DNA of 64,000 nucleotides from Hyphomicrobiales bacterium (lineage in GTDB: Bacteria; Pseudomonadota; Alphaproteobacteria; Rhizobiales; Rhizobiaceae): contig UCJH01000009.1 of NCBI GenBank assembly GCA_900472785.1, forward strand, positions 10,382 through 74,381, written 5' to 3'. Positions 34,351 to 42,243 of the stretch are shown here, in pieces. The translations under genes and the position numbers were made by a program. Positions within the stretch are counted from its first letter, which is position 1. Every line of letters begins with the position of its first letter. The notes under the pieces were generated by a model that saw only the letters and a list, made by a program, of their open reading frames with translations, was not told where the DNA came from and did not search any database.

Positions 34351-35421
34351 GTGACCATTCCGGAAACCACGACACAACTGGCCGGGCGCTCGCGCGCCCG
34401 TGCCAAAGGGCGCGCGACGAGCATCCTCAAGTTCCTTGTGGTGATCGTCACCACCTATCTCGGCCTTCTGGCCGTGACCTTCTTCATCGGGCGCGTCATC
34501 CCCATCGATCCCGTGCTCGCCATTCTGGGCGACCGCGCGCCGACGCATGTGGTCGAACGCACGCGTGAACTCCTGGGCTTCAACGAGCCGCTCTACTACC
34601 AGTTCTACGTCTATCTGCGCGATGCCCTGACCGGAAATTTCGGCACCTCGGTGCTGACCACGAACCCCGTGATGGATGATATCCGCAGGGTCTTTCCGGC
34701 GACCATGGAGTTGGCGACCGTGGGCACGCTGATCGGCAGCCTCATCGGCGTGCCGCTCGGCGTGCTGGCCGCCGTGCGCCGAGGCTCGATCGCCGACCAG
34801 GTCGTCCGTGTCATTGGTCTGGTCGGCTATTCCGTGCCGATCTTCTGGCTTGGCCTTCTCGCACTCGTGCTGTTTTACGCAAAACTCCGCTGGGTCGCCT
34901 ATCCCGGCCGCATCGACATCGTCTACGAATATTCCTTTACCCCGGCGACGGGTTTCTTCCTTCTCGACTCGCTCTGGCAGGGGCAGTGGGAGGTCTTCAA
35001 GGATGTCTTCCGCCACATCATCCTGCCGGCCGGCCTGCTCGGCTATTTTTCGCTCGCCTATATCAGCCGCATGACCCGCAGCTTCATGCTCAACGAACTG
35101 CAGCAGGAATACATCGTCGCGGCGCGCGCCAAGGGCCTTTCGGAAACCCGGATCATCTGGGGTCATGCGTTGCGCAATGCGGCGGTGCCGCTGGTCACGG
35201 TCATCGCGCTATCCTATGCCGGCCTTCTCGAGGGCTCGGTTCTGACCGAAACCGTCTTCTCTTGGCCGGGCCTTGGTCTCTACATCACAAATTCGCTGCA
35301 GAACGCCGACATGAACGCGGTGCTGGGCGGAACGATCGTCATCGGCTCCGTCTTCATCGCCATCAACCTGCTCTCCGATCTCCTCTATCGCACTCTCGAT
35401 CCACGGACCCGCGCCCGATGA
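34351..35421 (+). CDS. Dipeptide ABC transporter permease (DppB type)
   Basis: 356 residues with six membrane helices, the first VVIVTTYLGLLAVTFFIGRVIP. DppB-type features include LGFNEPLYYQFYVYLRDALTGNFGTSVLTTNPV and the docking loop EYIVAARAKGLSETRIIWGHALRNAAVPLVTVI. It starts with GTG at 34351, 14 bases after the binding-protein stop, with GGGGA upstream. Its stop overlaps the next start (ATGA at 35418-35421). Confidence 0.88.
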   Translation: MTIPETTTQLAGRSRARAKGRATSILKFLVVIVTTYLGLLAVTFFIGRVIPIDPVLAILGDRAPTHVVERTRELLGFNEPLYYQFYVYLRDALTGNFGTSVLTTNPVMDDIRRVFPATMELATVGTLIGSLIGVPLGVLAAVRRGSIADQVVRVIGLVGYSVPIFWLGLLALVLFYAKLRWVAYPGRIDIVYEYSFTPATGFFLLDSLWQGQWEVFKDVFRHIILPAGLLGYFSLAYISRMTRSFMLNELQQEYIVAARAKGLSETRIIWGHALRNAAVPLVTVIALSYAGLLEGSVLTETVFSWPGLGLYITNSLQNADMNAVLGGTIVIGSVFIAINLLSDLLYRTLDPRTRAR

Positions 35422-36350
35422 GCCAGATCAGCGAAACACCGCCTTTGTCCAGACGCGAATGGCTGCTCTCCGACCGCCCGCAATCACGCATGCAGGCGCG
35501 GCTCGGGCGGGCCTACATGACCTGGCGGCGCTTCTCGTCCAATCGTCTCGCCATGGTCGGCCTCGGCATCATCCTGCTGCTCGTTCTGATCGCGATCTTT
35601 GCCGATCTGCTCGCCCCGCATTCCCCGGTGATCGGCAATCTCGCCGGAGCGCGGCTCTTGCCGCCGGGCAGCGAAGGCTACCTGCTGGGCACCGACGATC
35701 AGGGCCGTGATATCCTGTCGCGCCTGTTGCATGGATCACGCCTGACGCTGCTGGTCATCATTCTGGTGGCGATCATCGCCGCGCCTCTCGGCCTTCTGGT
35801 CGGCGCCGTCTCCGGTTATGCCGGCGGATGGGTCGATGCCGTCCTGATGCGTATCACCGATATCTTCCTCGCCTTTCCGAAGCTTGTCCTGGCGCTTGCC
35901 TTCGTCGCCGCCATGGGGCCGGGCATCGAAAACGCCATCCTCGCCATCGCCATCACCTCTTGGCCGCCCTATGCCCGCATCGCCCGGGCGGAAACGTTGG
36001 CGGTGCGCAATTCCGACTACATCGCGGCGGTTCGCCTGATGGGAGCCTCGCCGTTCCGCGTCGTGCTGCGCCATGTCATGCCGATGTGCATTTCCTCGCT
36101 GATCGTGCGCGTCACGCTCGACATGGCCGGCATCATCCTGACGGCGGCCGGCCTCGGCTTCCTCGGGCTCGGAGCGCAGCCACCGCTGCCGGAATGGGGC
36201 GCGATGATCGCGTCGGGGCGCCGCTTCATCCTCGACCAGTGGTGGGTGGCGACCATGCCGGGCCTTGCCATCCTCGTGGTCAGCCTGGGCTTCAACCTCC
36301 TGGGCGATGGCCTGCGCGATGCGCTCGATCCGCGGGAGAGCGGCCAATGA
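35418..36350 (+). CDS. Dipeptide ABC transporter permease (DppC type)
   Basis: 310 residues. A cytoplasmic start is followed by NRLAMVGLGIILLLVLIAIFADLLAPHSP and the DppC landmark LLGTDDQGRDILSRLLHGSRLTL, then four more helices and the docking loop DYIAAVRLMGASPFRVVLRHVMP. The open frame continues upstream to 34986, but that part overlaps the DppB gene and is not family-like. ATGA overlaps with both neighbours show tight coupling. Confidence 0.88.
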   Translation: MSQISETPPLSRREWLLSDRPQSRMQARLGRAYMTWRRFSSNRLAMVGLGIILLLVLIAIFADLLAPHSPVIGNLAGARLLPPGSEGYLLGTDDQGRDILSRLLHGSRLTLLVIILVAIIAAPLGLLVGAVSGYAGGWVDAVLMRITDIFLAFPKLVLALAFVAAMGPGIENAILAIAITSWPPYARIARAETLAVRNSDYIAAVRLMGASPFRVVLRHVMPMCISSLIVRVTLDMAGIILTAAGLGFLGLGAQPPLPEWGAMIASGRRFILDQWWVATMPGLAILVVSLGFNLLGDGLRDALDPRESGQ

Positions 36351-37180
36351 CGACGATGCTCACGGTCGACGACCTGCGGGTCAGCTTCCCGACGCGCACC
36401 GGTGTGATCGAGGCCGTGCGCGGTGTTTCCTTCACGCTCGGCCGCGAGCGGCTCGGCATCGTCGGCGAAAGCGGATCGGGAAAGTCGCAGACAGGCAGGG
36501 CGATCATGGGCCTGACGCCGGCGCATGCGCAGATCACCGCCCGGTCGCTCAATTTCGACGGCATCGAACTCCTGACTGCAACACCGAAGCTGCGCCGCAG
36601 CCTGCGCGGCAATCGCATCGCGATGATCCTGCAGGATCCGAAATATTCGCTCAACCCTGTGATGAGCATCGGCCGGCAGATCGTCGAGACGCTGCGCACG
36701 CACGAGAAGGTCAGCAGCGGAGAGGCGCGCGACCGGGCAATCGCCATGCTGGAGGCGGTGCAGATCCGCGATGCAGCCCGGGTCTTCGATCTCTACCCGC
36801 ATGAAGTCTCCGGCGGCATGGGCCAGCGCGCGATGATCGCGATGATGCTGATCGCCGGTCCCGAACTGCTGATCGCCGACGAGCCGACCTCTGCGCTCGA
36901 CGTCACGGTTCAGCTCGAAGTGCTCGGCATTCTCGACCGGCTGGTGGCGGATCGCGGCATGGGGCTGATCTTCATTTCACATGACCTGCGGCTGGTTTCG
37001 TCCTTTTGCGACAGGGTCATCGTCATGTATGCTGGGCGGGTCGTCGAGGAGATCGCGGCGAGCGACCTCTCGAATGCCAAACACCCCTATACGCAAGGAC
37101 TGCTCAATTGCATGCCGTCGATCGGCACCAGCCGGCATCCGCTTCCGGTGCTCGACCGCAAGCCGGAGTGGGCGCTATGA
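36347..37180 (+). CDS. Dipeptide ABC transporter ATP-binding protein (DppD type)
   Basis: 277-residue ATPase. Walker A is GESGSGKSQ (about 37-45, with the S-Q variant common in DppD), the signature is [16 protein letters not shown], Walker B is [16 protein letters not shown], and the switch is [11 protein letters not shown]. The C-terminal [14 protein letters not shown] oligopeptide-transporter motif is followed by only a short tail, and the usual Fe-S Cys quartet of DppD is missing. Coupled by ATGA to both neighbours. Confidence 0.88.
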   Translation: MTTMLTVDDLRVSFPTRTGVIEAVRGVSFTLGRERLGIVGESGSGKSQTGRAIMGLTPAHAQITARSLNFDGIELLTATPKLRRSLRGNRIAMILQDPKYSLNPVMSIGRQIVETLRTHEKVSSGEARDRAIAMLEAVQIRDAARVFDLYPHEVSGGMGQRAMIAMMLIAGPELLIADEPTSALDVTVQLEVLGILDRLVADRGMGLIFISHDLRLVSSFCDRVIVMYAGRVVEEIAASDLSNAKHPYTQGLLNCMPSIGTSRHPLPVLDRKPEWAL

Positions 37181-37950
37181 CGGCCGCCGTTTCCGTTGAA
37201 AATCTGGTGGTCGACTATGACGGCTTTCTCGCGCTGGACACAGTGTCGATCGAGGTCGCCGCCGGCCAGTCCTTTGGCCTCGTCGGTGAATCCGGCTCGG
37301 GAAAATCCACGCTGCTGCGGGCGATTGCCGGTCTTGCGCCGGTCAGCGCCGGCACGATCACCGTCAACGGCCAGCGGCTTGCGGCCCGTTATCGCGACAA
37401 GGCGTTTTTCCGCAAAGTGCAGATGGTTTTTCAGGATCCCTACGGCTCCCTGCATCCGCGGCAAACGGTCGATCGGCTGTTGCTCGAACCGCTGGCCATC
37501 CATGGCATCGACAATGCGGAGCCCCGCATCCTTCGGGCGCTCGACGAAGTCGGCCTCGGCTCAAGCTTCCGCTTCCGCTATTCGCATCAGCTGTCCGGCG
37601 GCCAGCGCCAGCGCATTGCGATCGCCCGCGCGCTGATCATCGAACCATCGATCCTTCTGCTTGACGAACCGACCTCGGCGCTGGATGCGTCCGTGCAGGC
37701 CGAAGTCCTGAACCTGCTCGAACAGGTGCGACGCGACCGCAATCTCACCTTCCTGATGGTCAGCCACGATCTCGGCGTCGTCACCCATATGTGCGAACGT
37801 CTGGCGGTGATGAAATCGGGCAAGGTGGTCGAGCGCCTGTCTTCCGGCGATCTCGCACGTGGCGAGGTTTCGCAGACCTATACCAAGGACCTGATGGTCG
37901 CCAGCAAGGGCTTTGTGCGAACAGCGACCGACGCGTCGCCCGCCGGCTGA
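37177..37950 (+). CDS. Dipeptide ABC transporter ATP-binding protein (DppF type)
   Basis: 257-residue ATPase. Walker A is GESGSGKST (about 36-44), the MVFQDPYGSLHPRQTV block is typical of DppF/OppF, the signature is [15 protein letters not shown], Walker B is [16 protein letters not shown], and the switch is LMVSHDLGVV. Somewhat shorter than usual DppF because the C-terminal extension is reduced. Last gene of the operon; 22 bases separate it from the convergent SH3 gene, and no terminator is evident. Confidence 0.88.
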   Translation: MTAAVSVENLVVDYDGFLALDTVSIEVAAGQSFGLVGESGSGKSTLLRAIAGLAPVSAGTITVNGQRLAARYRDKAFFRKVQMVFQDPYGSLHPRQTVDRLLLEPLAIHGIDNAEPRILRALDEVGLGSSFRFRYSHQLSGGQRQRIAIARALIIEPSILLLDEPTSALDASVQAEVLNLLEQVRRDRNLTFLMVSHDLGVVTHMCERLAVMKSGKVVERLSSGDLARGEVSQTYTKDLMVASKGFVRTATDASPAG

Positions 37951-37972
37951 GCTGTCGCCGGGATGGTGAAGG

Positions 37973-38638
37973 TCATTCGCATTTCTGGAATGTGCCCGGC
38001 ATTTCCTTTCCGATCGGGCAGATGATGCCGCCCCACTGGTAACCGCTGCGATTGTCGGCGAAGCGGATTTTGAACCAAGGGTAACCGTTCATCTCGACGC
38101 CTGTCGATTGCTCCACCGTGATGCTGTCGCCTTCCGCAAGGCTCGCAACCTTCCGGTGTTCCATGCCGGGACCGTCACGGACGACGCCACCCCAGGATTT
38201 GGCCGGGAAACTGCCTGTGTTGTTGGTGGTGGCCACCGCGGATACGTCGTTCTTGATCGCTGCATCCGGCTTTGCACCGGGGGCGGACTGCGCCTGGATA
38301 TTGGCGTTTGCCCCACCGGGCGTGACCACGTCGGCCGGAATCGGGAAGACGCAGCCGATGGCTTCGTTTTCGCCCTGCAGAATCTGAATATTGTTGCCGT
38401 CGGCAGAGACCTCGATGGTGGTGTTACCAAACAAATACCGGTTCGTGTTGGGAAGTTGCCCCAACATGATCGTCTTGCCGCCGATAAGCCCGGCGCTGAT
38501 TGTCGTGGCGTCGATCGTGTTGACGGTCACGAAACTCTCTTCACCACAGTAATATTGCTTGGCCTGAGCCATCGCGTTCTGCGGCGCGCCAATGGCGGCA
38601 CAGGCTGCGATGATCGGTGCAAAAACAATCGTCCTCAT
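37973..38638 (-). CDS. Secreted SH3-domain protein
   Basis: 221 residues. Signal peptide MRTIVFAPIIAACAAIGAPQ to AMAQ, cleavage before AKQYYCGEE. A C-terminal bacterial SH3 domain starts near 140 with SWGGVVRDGPGMEHRKVASLAEGDSITVEQSTGVEMNGYPWFKIRF and ends in YQWGGIICPIG. The middle contains a small domain binding-like strand pattern (TTIEVSADGNNIQILQGEN). Probably periplasmic and cell-wall associated. Start at ATG 38638 with GGGGAGCGC just upstream; the frame continues to 38806 without a signal-like start. Confidence 0.75.
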   Translation of the reverse strand: MRTIVFAPIIAACAAIGAPQNAMAQAKQYYCGEESFVTVNTIDATTISAGLIGGKTIMLGQLPNTNRYLFGNTTIEVSADGNNIQILQGENEAIGCVFPIPADVVTPGGANANIQAQSAPGAKPDAAIKNDVSAVATTNNTGSFPAKSWGGVVRDGPGMEHRKVASLAEGDSITVEQSTGVEMNGYPWFKIRFADNRSGYQWGGIICPIGKEMPGTFQKCE

Positions 38639-39044
38639 GCGCTCCCCCGAATTCCCGCTCTGCCGGATCAAGCTGCAATTTTCCTTGCGGCATCCCGCGA
38701 TCCGAGAGGCGTTCCCCTGCCAAAGATGGCATGAAACGATAGTATCCGCCAGCGGCGTGGGACATGCGAGCTGAGTGCGTAGGGAAGAAGCTGTGGCGCT
38801 TGCCATCAGCGCACACTGGCCCCCATAGAAATCATTGAGCTTTCAAGATCGACCTCTTTTCGAAACGTACACCGCGCTTGCCAACAGCGTGCACCGAGGT
38901 CCACCTGCTTGGCATCAGCGGACACTGGACATTTCTGTATTCGACTGTGCATTCAGGCTACCGAATGAAGGTTGCTCAGGGCTGGCTATCTTTTCGCTTG
39001 ACCGCACACGGATTGGAAAATCGCGCAGCCTGGCATCTGGTAAG
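38639..39044. other. Gene-free junction between core and accessory DNA with three IS-end-like repeats
   Basis: 406 bases without a supported gene. Three copies of a motif of the form GCTTG(C/G)CA(T/A)CAGCG, followed by a CAC, lie at 38798-38819, 38876-38895 and 38907-38928. Read on the minus strand they are TG(T/C)-N-CGCTG-N-TG-N-CAAGC. Multiple copies of a ~20-base repeat at one end are a feature of IS21-family termini, so this may be a remnant of such an element. No transposase remains. Core-type gene order ends to the left and accessory genes begin to the right. Confidence 0.45.
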
Positions 39045-39974
39045 TCAGGTCGAAGCGGTAGAGGTGCGCTTTTCAACCATCTTTATCCAGTTTCGCACCA
39101 GAGCAAGCCCCGATTCTGGGTTGGCAGCGGCACCCCTCTTATCCAGCACACTACCATCTGGGTATAGGATCACCATCAAGCATTGCTCCAGGGGATCGGT
39201 TTCGGGAACAAGCTCTTGAAGGCTGGCGTCGCTCGATGGACCGACTAGCGTGACAAAGTGCTCGTCGACGAGCCGCTTTGTAAGATTGAACTCCATGAAG
39301 TAACCGAGCGAGTAGGCGAACTTTCCCCAAGACGGATGATCAGGATCGTAGATTACAGCGATGATGGGCAGACCGCGTGCACCGGCTTCATCCTTGGCTT
39401 TTTCAAGCTCTGTGTGAGGTTCTCTGATGAAGTACTGGAGCAACCCAGTCCTTTCTTCGAAAGGAGCAGTCTTCGCGGCCTGCCGGGTCCGCTCCATGTA
39501 TTCACCGAACGAGATAGGCATGAACCGAGCCGCCACCGACCGGCCCTCGGGTGTGTCCAACAGGAAGCGTTCGATACTGCCGGGATCGAACGGAAGATAT
39601 TCGAACGTCGGCTTCAATCCGTTCAGTATGTTCGCCAAGCCTGAGCTAGGAACCGCCGAGTAGAAAGAGATGAATCCTTGGCAGCCATGGGTGCCAAGTC
39701 GATCCCGAATGTTGGAGTCATCGGGCGGCTGCACGGACGACGTGCCATGTGCCTTGTGCTTGCAGCTCACTAGCCACCGGATAATGGTTGTTCCGCCAGG
39801 ACCTGACCGATCCTCTTCAAGTATCAGGTCCCGCCCGCCATCCGGACCACGGTCAGGATGCTCAACGATCCGGAATTTCTTCGCGGCGAAGAACTCTCGC
39901 GCAAAAATTTCGAAGCGATCTCGGTCGGGGCCTGTATGCGCCTCAGGTATTTCTTTGAAATTCAGTGCGGACAT
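39045..39974 (-). CDS. Mrr-like restriction endonuclease-fold protein
   Basis: 309 residues. The N-terminal ~80 residues form a PD-(D/E)XK nuclease of the Mrr_cat type: RFEIFAREFFAAKKFRIVEHPDRGPDGGRDLILEE, with catalytic Asp at D49 and WLVSCKHKA supplying K72. The rest (about 80-309) is unknown, with DSNIRDRLGTHGCQGFISFYSAVPSSGLANILN, a segment common in Mrr-like predicted defence proteins that may mediate sensing. Start at 39974 with GAGGTGACG before it; ATG 40031 is less likely. No methylase is adjacent, so it may act on modified DNA or as a stand-alone defence protein. Confidence 0.72.
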   Translation of the reverse strand: MSALNFKEIPEAHTGPDRDRFEIFAREFFAAKKFRIVEHPDRGPDGGRDLILEEDRSGPGGTTIIRWLVSCKHKAHGTSSVQPPDDSNIRDRLGTHGCQGFISFYSAVPSSGLANILNGLKPTFEYLPFDPGSIERFLLDTPEGRSVAARFMPISFGEYMERTRQAAKTAPFEERTGLLQYFIREPHTELEKAKDEAGARGLPIIAVIYDPDHPSWGKFAYSLGYFMEFNLTKRLVDEHFVTLVGPSSDASLQELVPETDPLEQCLMVILYPDGSVLDKRGAAANPESGLALVRNWIKMVEKRTSTAST

Positions 39975-40075
39975 CGTCACCTCGTATGCTGCTCTTAAAC
40001 TCCATCCTGGAACACCCCGCCCGTCAATCACAACAGTGAGGTGACGTCACGACTATGACATCATAGGATATCCCC

Positions 40076-40546
40076 ATGTCTGCGCCATTCCCCATCTACG
40101 CCGACGGCTCCTTCGATGCGGCCTCCTGCTCCGGAGGCTGGGCCTTCGTAGTTATGGACGCCTACCGCCAGATCCACGCTGCCGCAGGTGCCGCGACTGG
40201 CTCCTCGAACAACACCTTCGAAGTCCTGGCGGTCGTTCAGGCGGCATCCTGGCTAGCGCGCGAAGCGAAGACGGCCACGGCGCTCATCTGGACGGACTCC
40301 GCTCACGTGGTCGAAGGCTGCAGCCAATGGCGCCACATCTGGCGCGGCAACGGCTGGAAGCGGGTGAGAGCGAATTTACAAGACAGACGTCGGACGATTC
40401 CGGATGCGAAGCTATGGCAAGAACTCGATGCACTGCTGCAACGGAACCCGCGGATCAGGATTCATTTGTGCAAGGGGCACTCCGGGATTGCTGGTAACCA
40501 GATGGCCGATGAGGCGGCGAGGGCGGCTTCGCAACGTAGTCGCTAG
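40076..40546 (+). CDS. RNase H family protein
   Basis: 156-residue ribonuclease HI-like protein. All four metal-binding acids are in place: D10 (YADGSFD), E49 (NTFEVLAV), D74 (WTDSAHV) and D145 (QMADEAAR), with the flap His H135 in KGHSGIAGN. It would cut RNA in RNA-DNA hybrids. It lies alone between two minus-strand accessory genes; AGGATATCCCC precedes the ATG. Probably an accessory copy distinct from the housekeeping rnhA. Confidence 0.85.
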   Translation: MSAPFPIYADGSFDAASCSGGWAFVVMDAYRQIHAAAGAATGSSNNTFEVLAVVQAASWLAREAKTATALIWTDSAHVVEGCSQWRHIWRGNGWKRVRANLQDRRRTIPDAKLWQELDALLQRNPRIRIHLCKGHSGIAGNQMADEAARAASQRSR

Positions 40547-40594
40547 CGGCGGCCGAGCCCCTCTCATGAGCGCCACCGTTCCGAAGATGCCTCA

Positions 40595-41434
40595 TCATAC
40601 CAGGGCGCTGAGCAATCCATCTTGCCGGACATCGAGATGTATCTCTTTCCAGCTCTTCATGGCCAGCAGCGCCGGGTCGCAGTGGTCGTCCGCTACCAGT
40701 GATGTGTGGAAGAGGAAGACGTCCTGAGAGATCGGCTTCGCCACATCGTGCACCGTCATCACCATCTTCACTCCAAGGAGCCGCTCGGCTCGCGAATGCT
40801 TCGCCACCAACTCGCCCTCGGTACCGTCCTTCATCATGATCCTTACGCCATGAAGCAGCGCGACGATGTGTTTGGTTAGAAATGGTCTTGCGGCTTCGAA
40901 ACCGACAATGTCCTGATGCTCAAGGTATCGGCGGTCCTTCAGGAGCCGCACAAGTTCGTCGAAGACGGAGACGTCGTTGTATGCCGGCTGCCAAATCCAC
41001 GTGTTGCCGAGGTACTTCACGGCGAGCTCCTGCTTTTTGCTCAGCCTCTCTCCGTCCCTTAGCTTGGCAATACCCTTTCGAAAGGCGGACGTTGCCCCGC
41101 CTCGGTCAAGACGCATGGCGCTTTTCAGTTGCTCTTTCGAGGCGATCCTCAAGTTCGCTTCCCCGGCGTCCGCCATCGCGCTCACCGACGGTGGCTGTCT
41201 GGTAAGAGCCGGAATCGCCCAGTTCCGAAAGCTTGTCAGCAGATCGTGCACATGCTGGTTCACCAGCCCGCTGTCTCGTTTGTCGCGATGGGCGACGAAA
41301 TCGCCGATGTCCCGAACGCTGCTCTGCTTGTCCAGGGAGCCCCGCAGATGAAGGAATAGTCGATCGAAATCATCTGCCCGCTGTTCGCCCCGAGCAATGC
41401 GCTTAACCCGGAGGTGTATGTCGGTCTCAGTCAT
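40595..41434 (-). CDS. Hypothetical accessory protein
   Basis: 279 residues (283 if ATG 41446 is used). Soluble, rich in charged residues, no membrane segment or signal peptide. The middle reads FRKGIAKLRDGERLSKKQELAVKYLGNTWIWQPAYNDVSVFDELVRLL and the end VMTVHDVAKPISQDVFLFHTSLVADDHCDPALLAMKSWKEIHLDV, which hints at a folded C-terminal domain. Not recognised. It lies in the same strand direction as, and 105 bases downstream of, the WGSL-motif gene, in the run leading to the Druantia system. Confidence 0.6.
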   Translation of the reverse strand: MTETDIHLRVKRIARGEQRADDFDRLFLHLRGSLDKQSSVRDIGDFVAHRDKRDSGLVNQHVHDLLTSFRNWAIPALTRQPPSVSAMADAGEANLRIASKEQLKSAMRLDRGGATSAFRKGIAKLRDGERLSKKQELAVKYLGNTWIWQPAYNDVSVFDELVRLLKDRRYLEHQDIVGFEAARPFLTKHIVALLHGVRIMMKDGTEGELVAKHSRAERLLGVKMVMTVHDVAKPISQDVFLFHTSLVADDHCDPALLAMKSWKEIHLDVRQDGLLSALV

Positions 41435-41539
41435 GTCGTATCTCATCTAGTTTGCAAGAGCGGCGATCGCCGGTCCTGCATCATCAAGCCGACATGCGGG
41501 GAATGATGCCAGTCCGATGGAGGTGGTCGAGCGCGACCG

Positions 41540-42088
41540 TCATCCAGCAGCGGTCTCGGGTATCGCTCGTGCGATCTCGCGACGGTAGGCGGTATCTATT
41601 TGCGTCGGTGCCCTCTGAATGTATTCGATTGCCGCTGCCTTCGCCTCATCCGGCAGCGCGTCAAGATACGCCACAACTTCCTCGATGGTTGGAACCCGCC
41701 CGTCCTCTCCCTGAAACTTTGGTGGCAGATCGGTCCAGACTACGGCATCAATGTCGCGTGCAGCAGCCCACTCAGTCAGTCCCGGCAGCGACCTCGGATC
41801 AGGATTCCCGCTTTCCCACAGCCCGATATGGTGCCGATGCGGTTTTCCCTCCCGGATGCGGAGAGCCTCTTTGCCAGCGGTAGCATCGGCGCAGTTCATC
41901 TCCGCCCACAACGATGCCACCTGTTCCGCGGATGAAAGGATGACCAGAGTAATGCGCCCGTGTTCTCCACCTGATTGGCGAACGAATTCCACCCGGACCT
42001 GCGGCCCATCGGGATGCCACTGCGAACGGTGCGGTAGCTCCCCTGGATTCCAGACGAGTGATCCCCATCCCAAGCATGCGATTTTCAT
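41540..42088 (-). CDS. Hypothetical protein with gamma-glutamylcyclotransferase-like start
   Basis: 182 residues starting MKIACLGWGSLVWNPGELP. The LGWGSLVW block resembles the substrate loop of gamma-glutamylcyclotransferase/AIG2-like folds (usually YGSL), and a Glu at about residue 130 in GEDGRVPTIEEVVAYLD could be catalytic. This is a resemblance only. It is divergent from druM with a 155-base shared control region, so it could be part of or a regulator of the defence locus. Confidence 0.6.
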   Translation of the reverse strand: MKIACLGWGSLVWNPGELPHRSQWHPDGPQVRVEFVRQSGGEHGRITLVILSSAEQVASLWAEMNCADATAGKEALRIREGKPHRHHIGLWESGNPDPRSLPGLTEWAAARDIDAVVWTDLPPKFQGEDGRVPTIEEVVAYLDALPDEAKAAAIEYIQRAPTQIDTAYRREIARAIPETAAG

Positions 42089-42140
42089 TATTTCCTCACC
42101 AAAAGCGACGTCGATTTATTAGAGAAGGGCTCTCATCTAT

Positions 42141-42152
42141 CGTTATATAACG
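42141..42152. promoter_or_regulatory. Perfect palindrome upstream of druM
   Basis: CGTTATATAACG is a perfect 12-base palindrome in the AT-rich 155-base divergent region, 92-103 bases before the druM start. It may be an operator controlling the defence operon. No regulator gene of obvious type is adjacent. Confidence 0.4.
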
Positions 42153-42243
42153 TATCCGTCGTGCACGATGTGTGACTTGGTAAGTTTGGGTATCGCTGGA
42201 TGCGCCTCGCACTGCTAGTCTCATTGCAATGCATGGGGGAATC

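Noticed and set aside
34986-35417. N-terminal extension of the DppC-type permease frame.
   Set aside because: Overlaps the DppB gene, is not family-like, and the ATG at 35418 gives a normal DppC start with a stop/start overlap.
38835-39219. Two overlapping plus-strand frames (110 and 113 codons) in the junction region.
   Set aside because: No ribosome binding site, no domain, and they run through the repeat copies and into the end of the opposite-strand nuclease gene.
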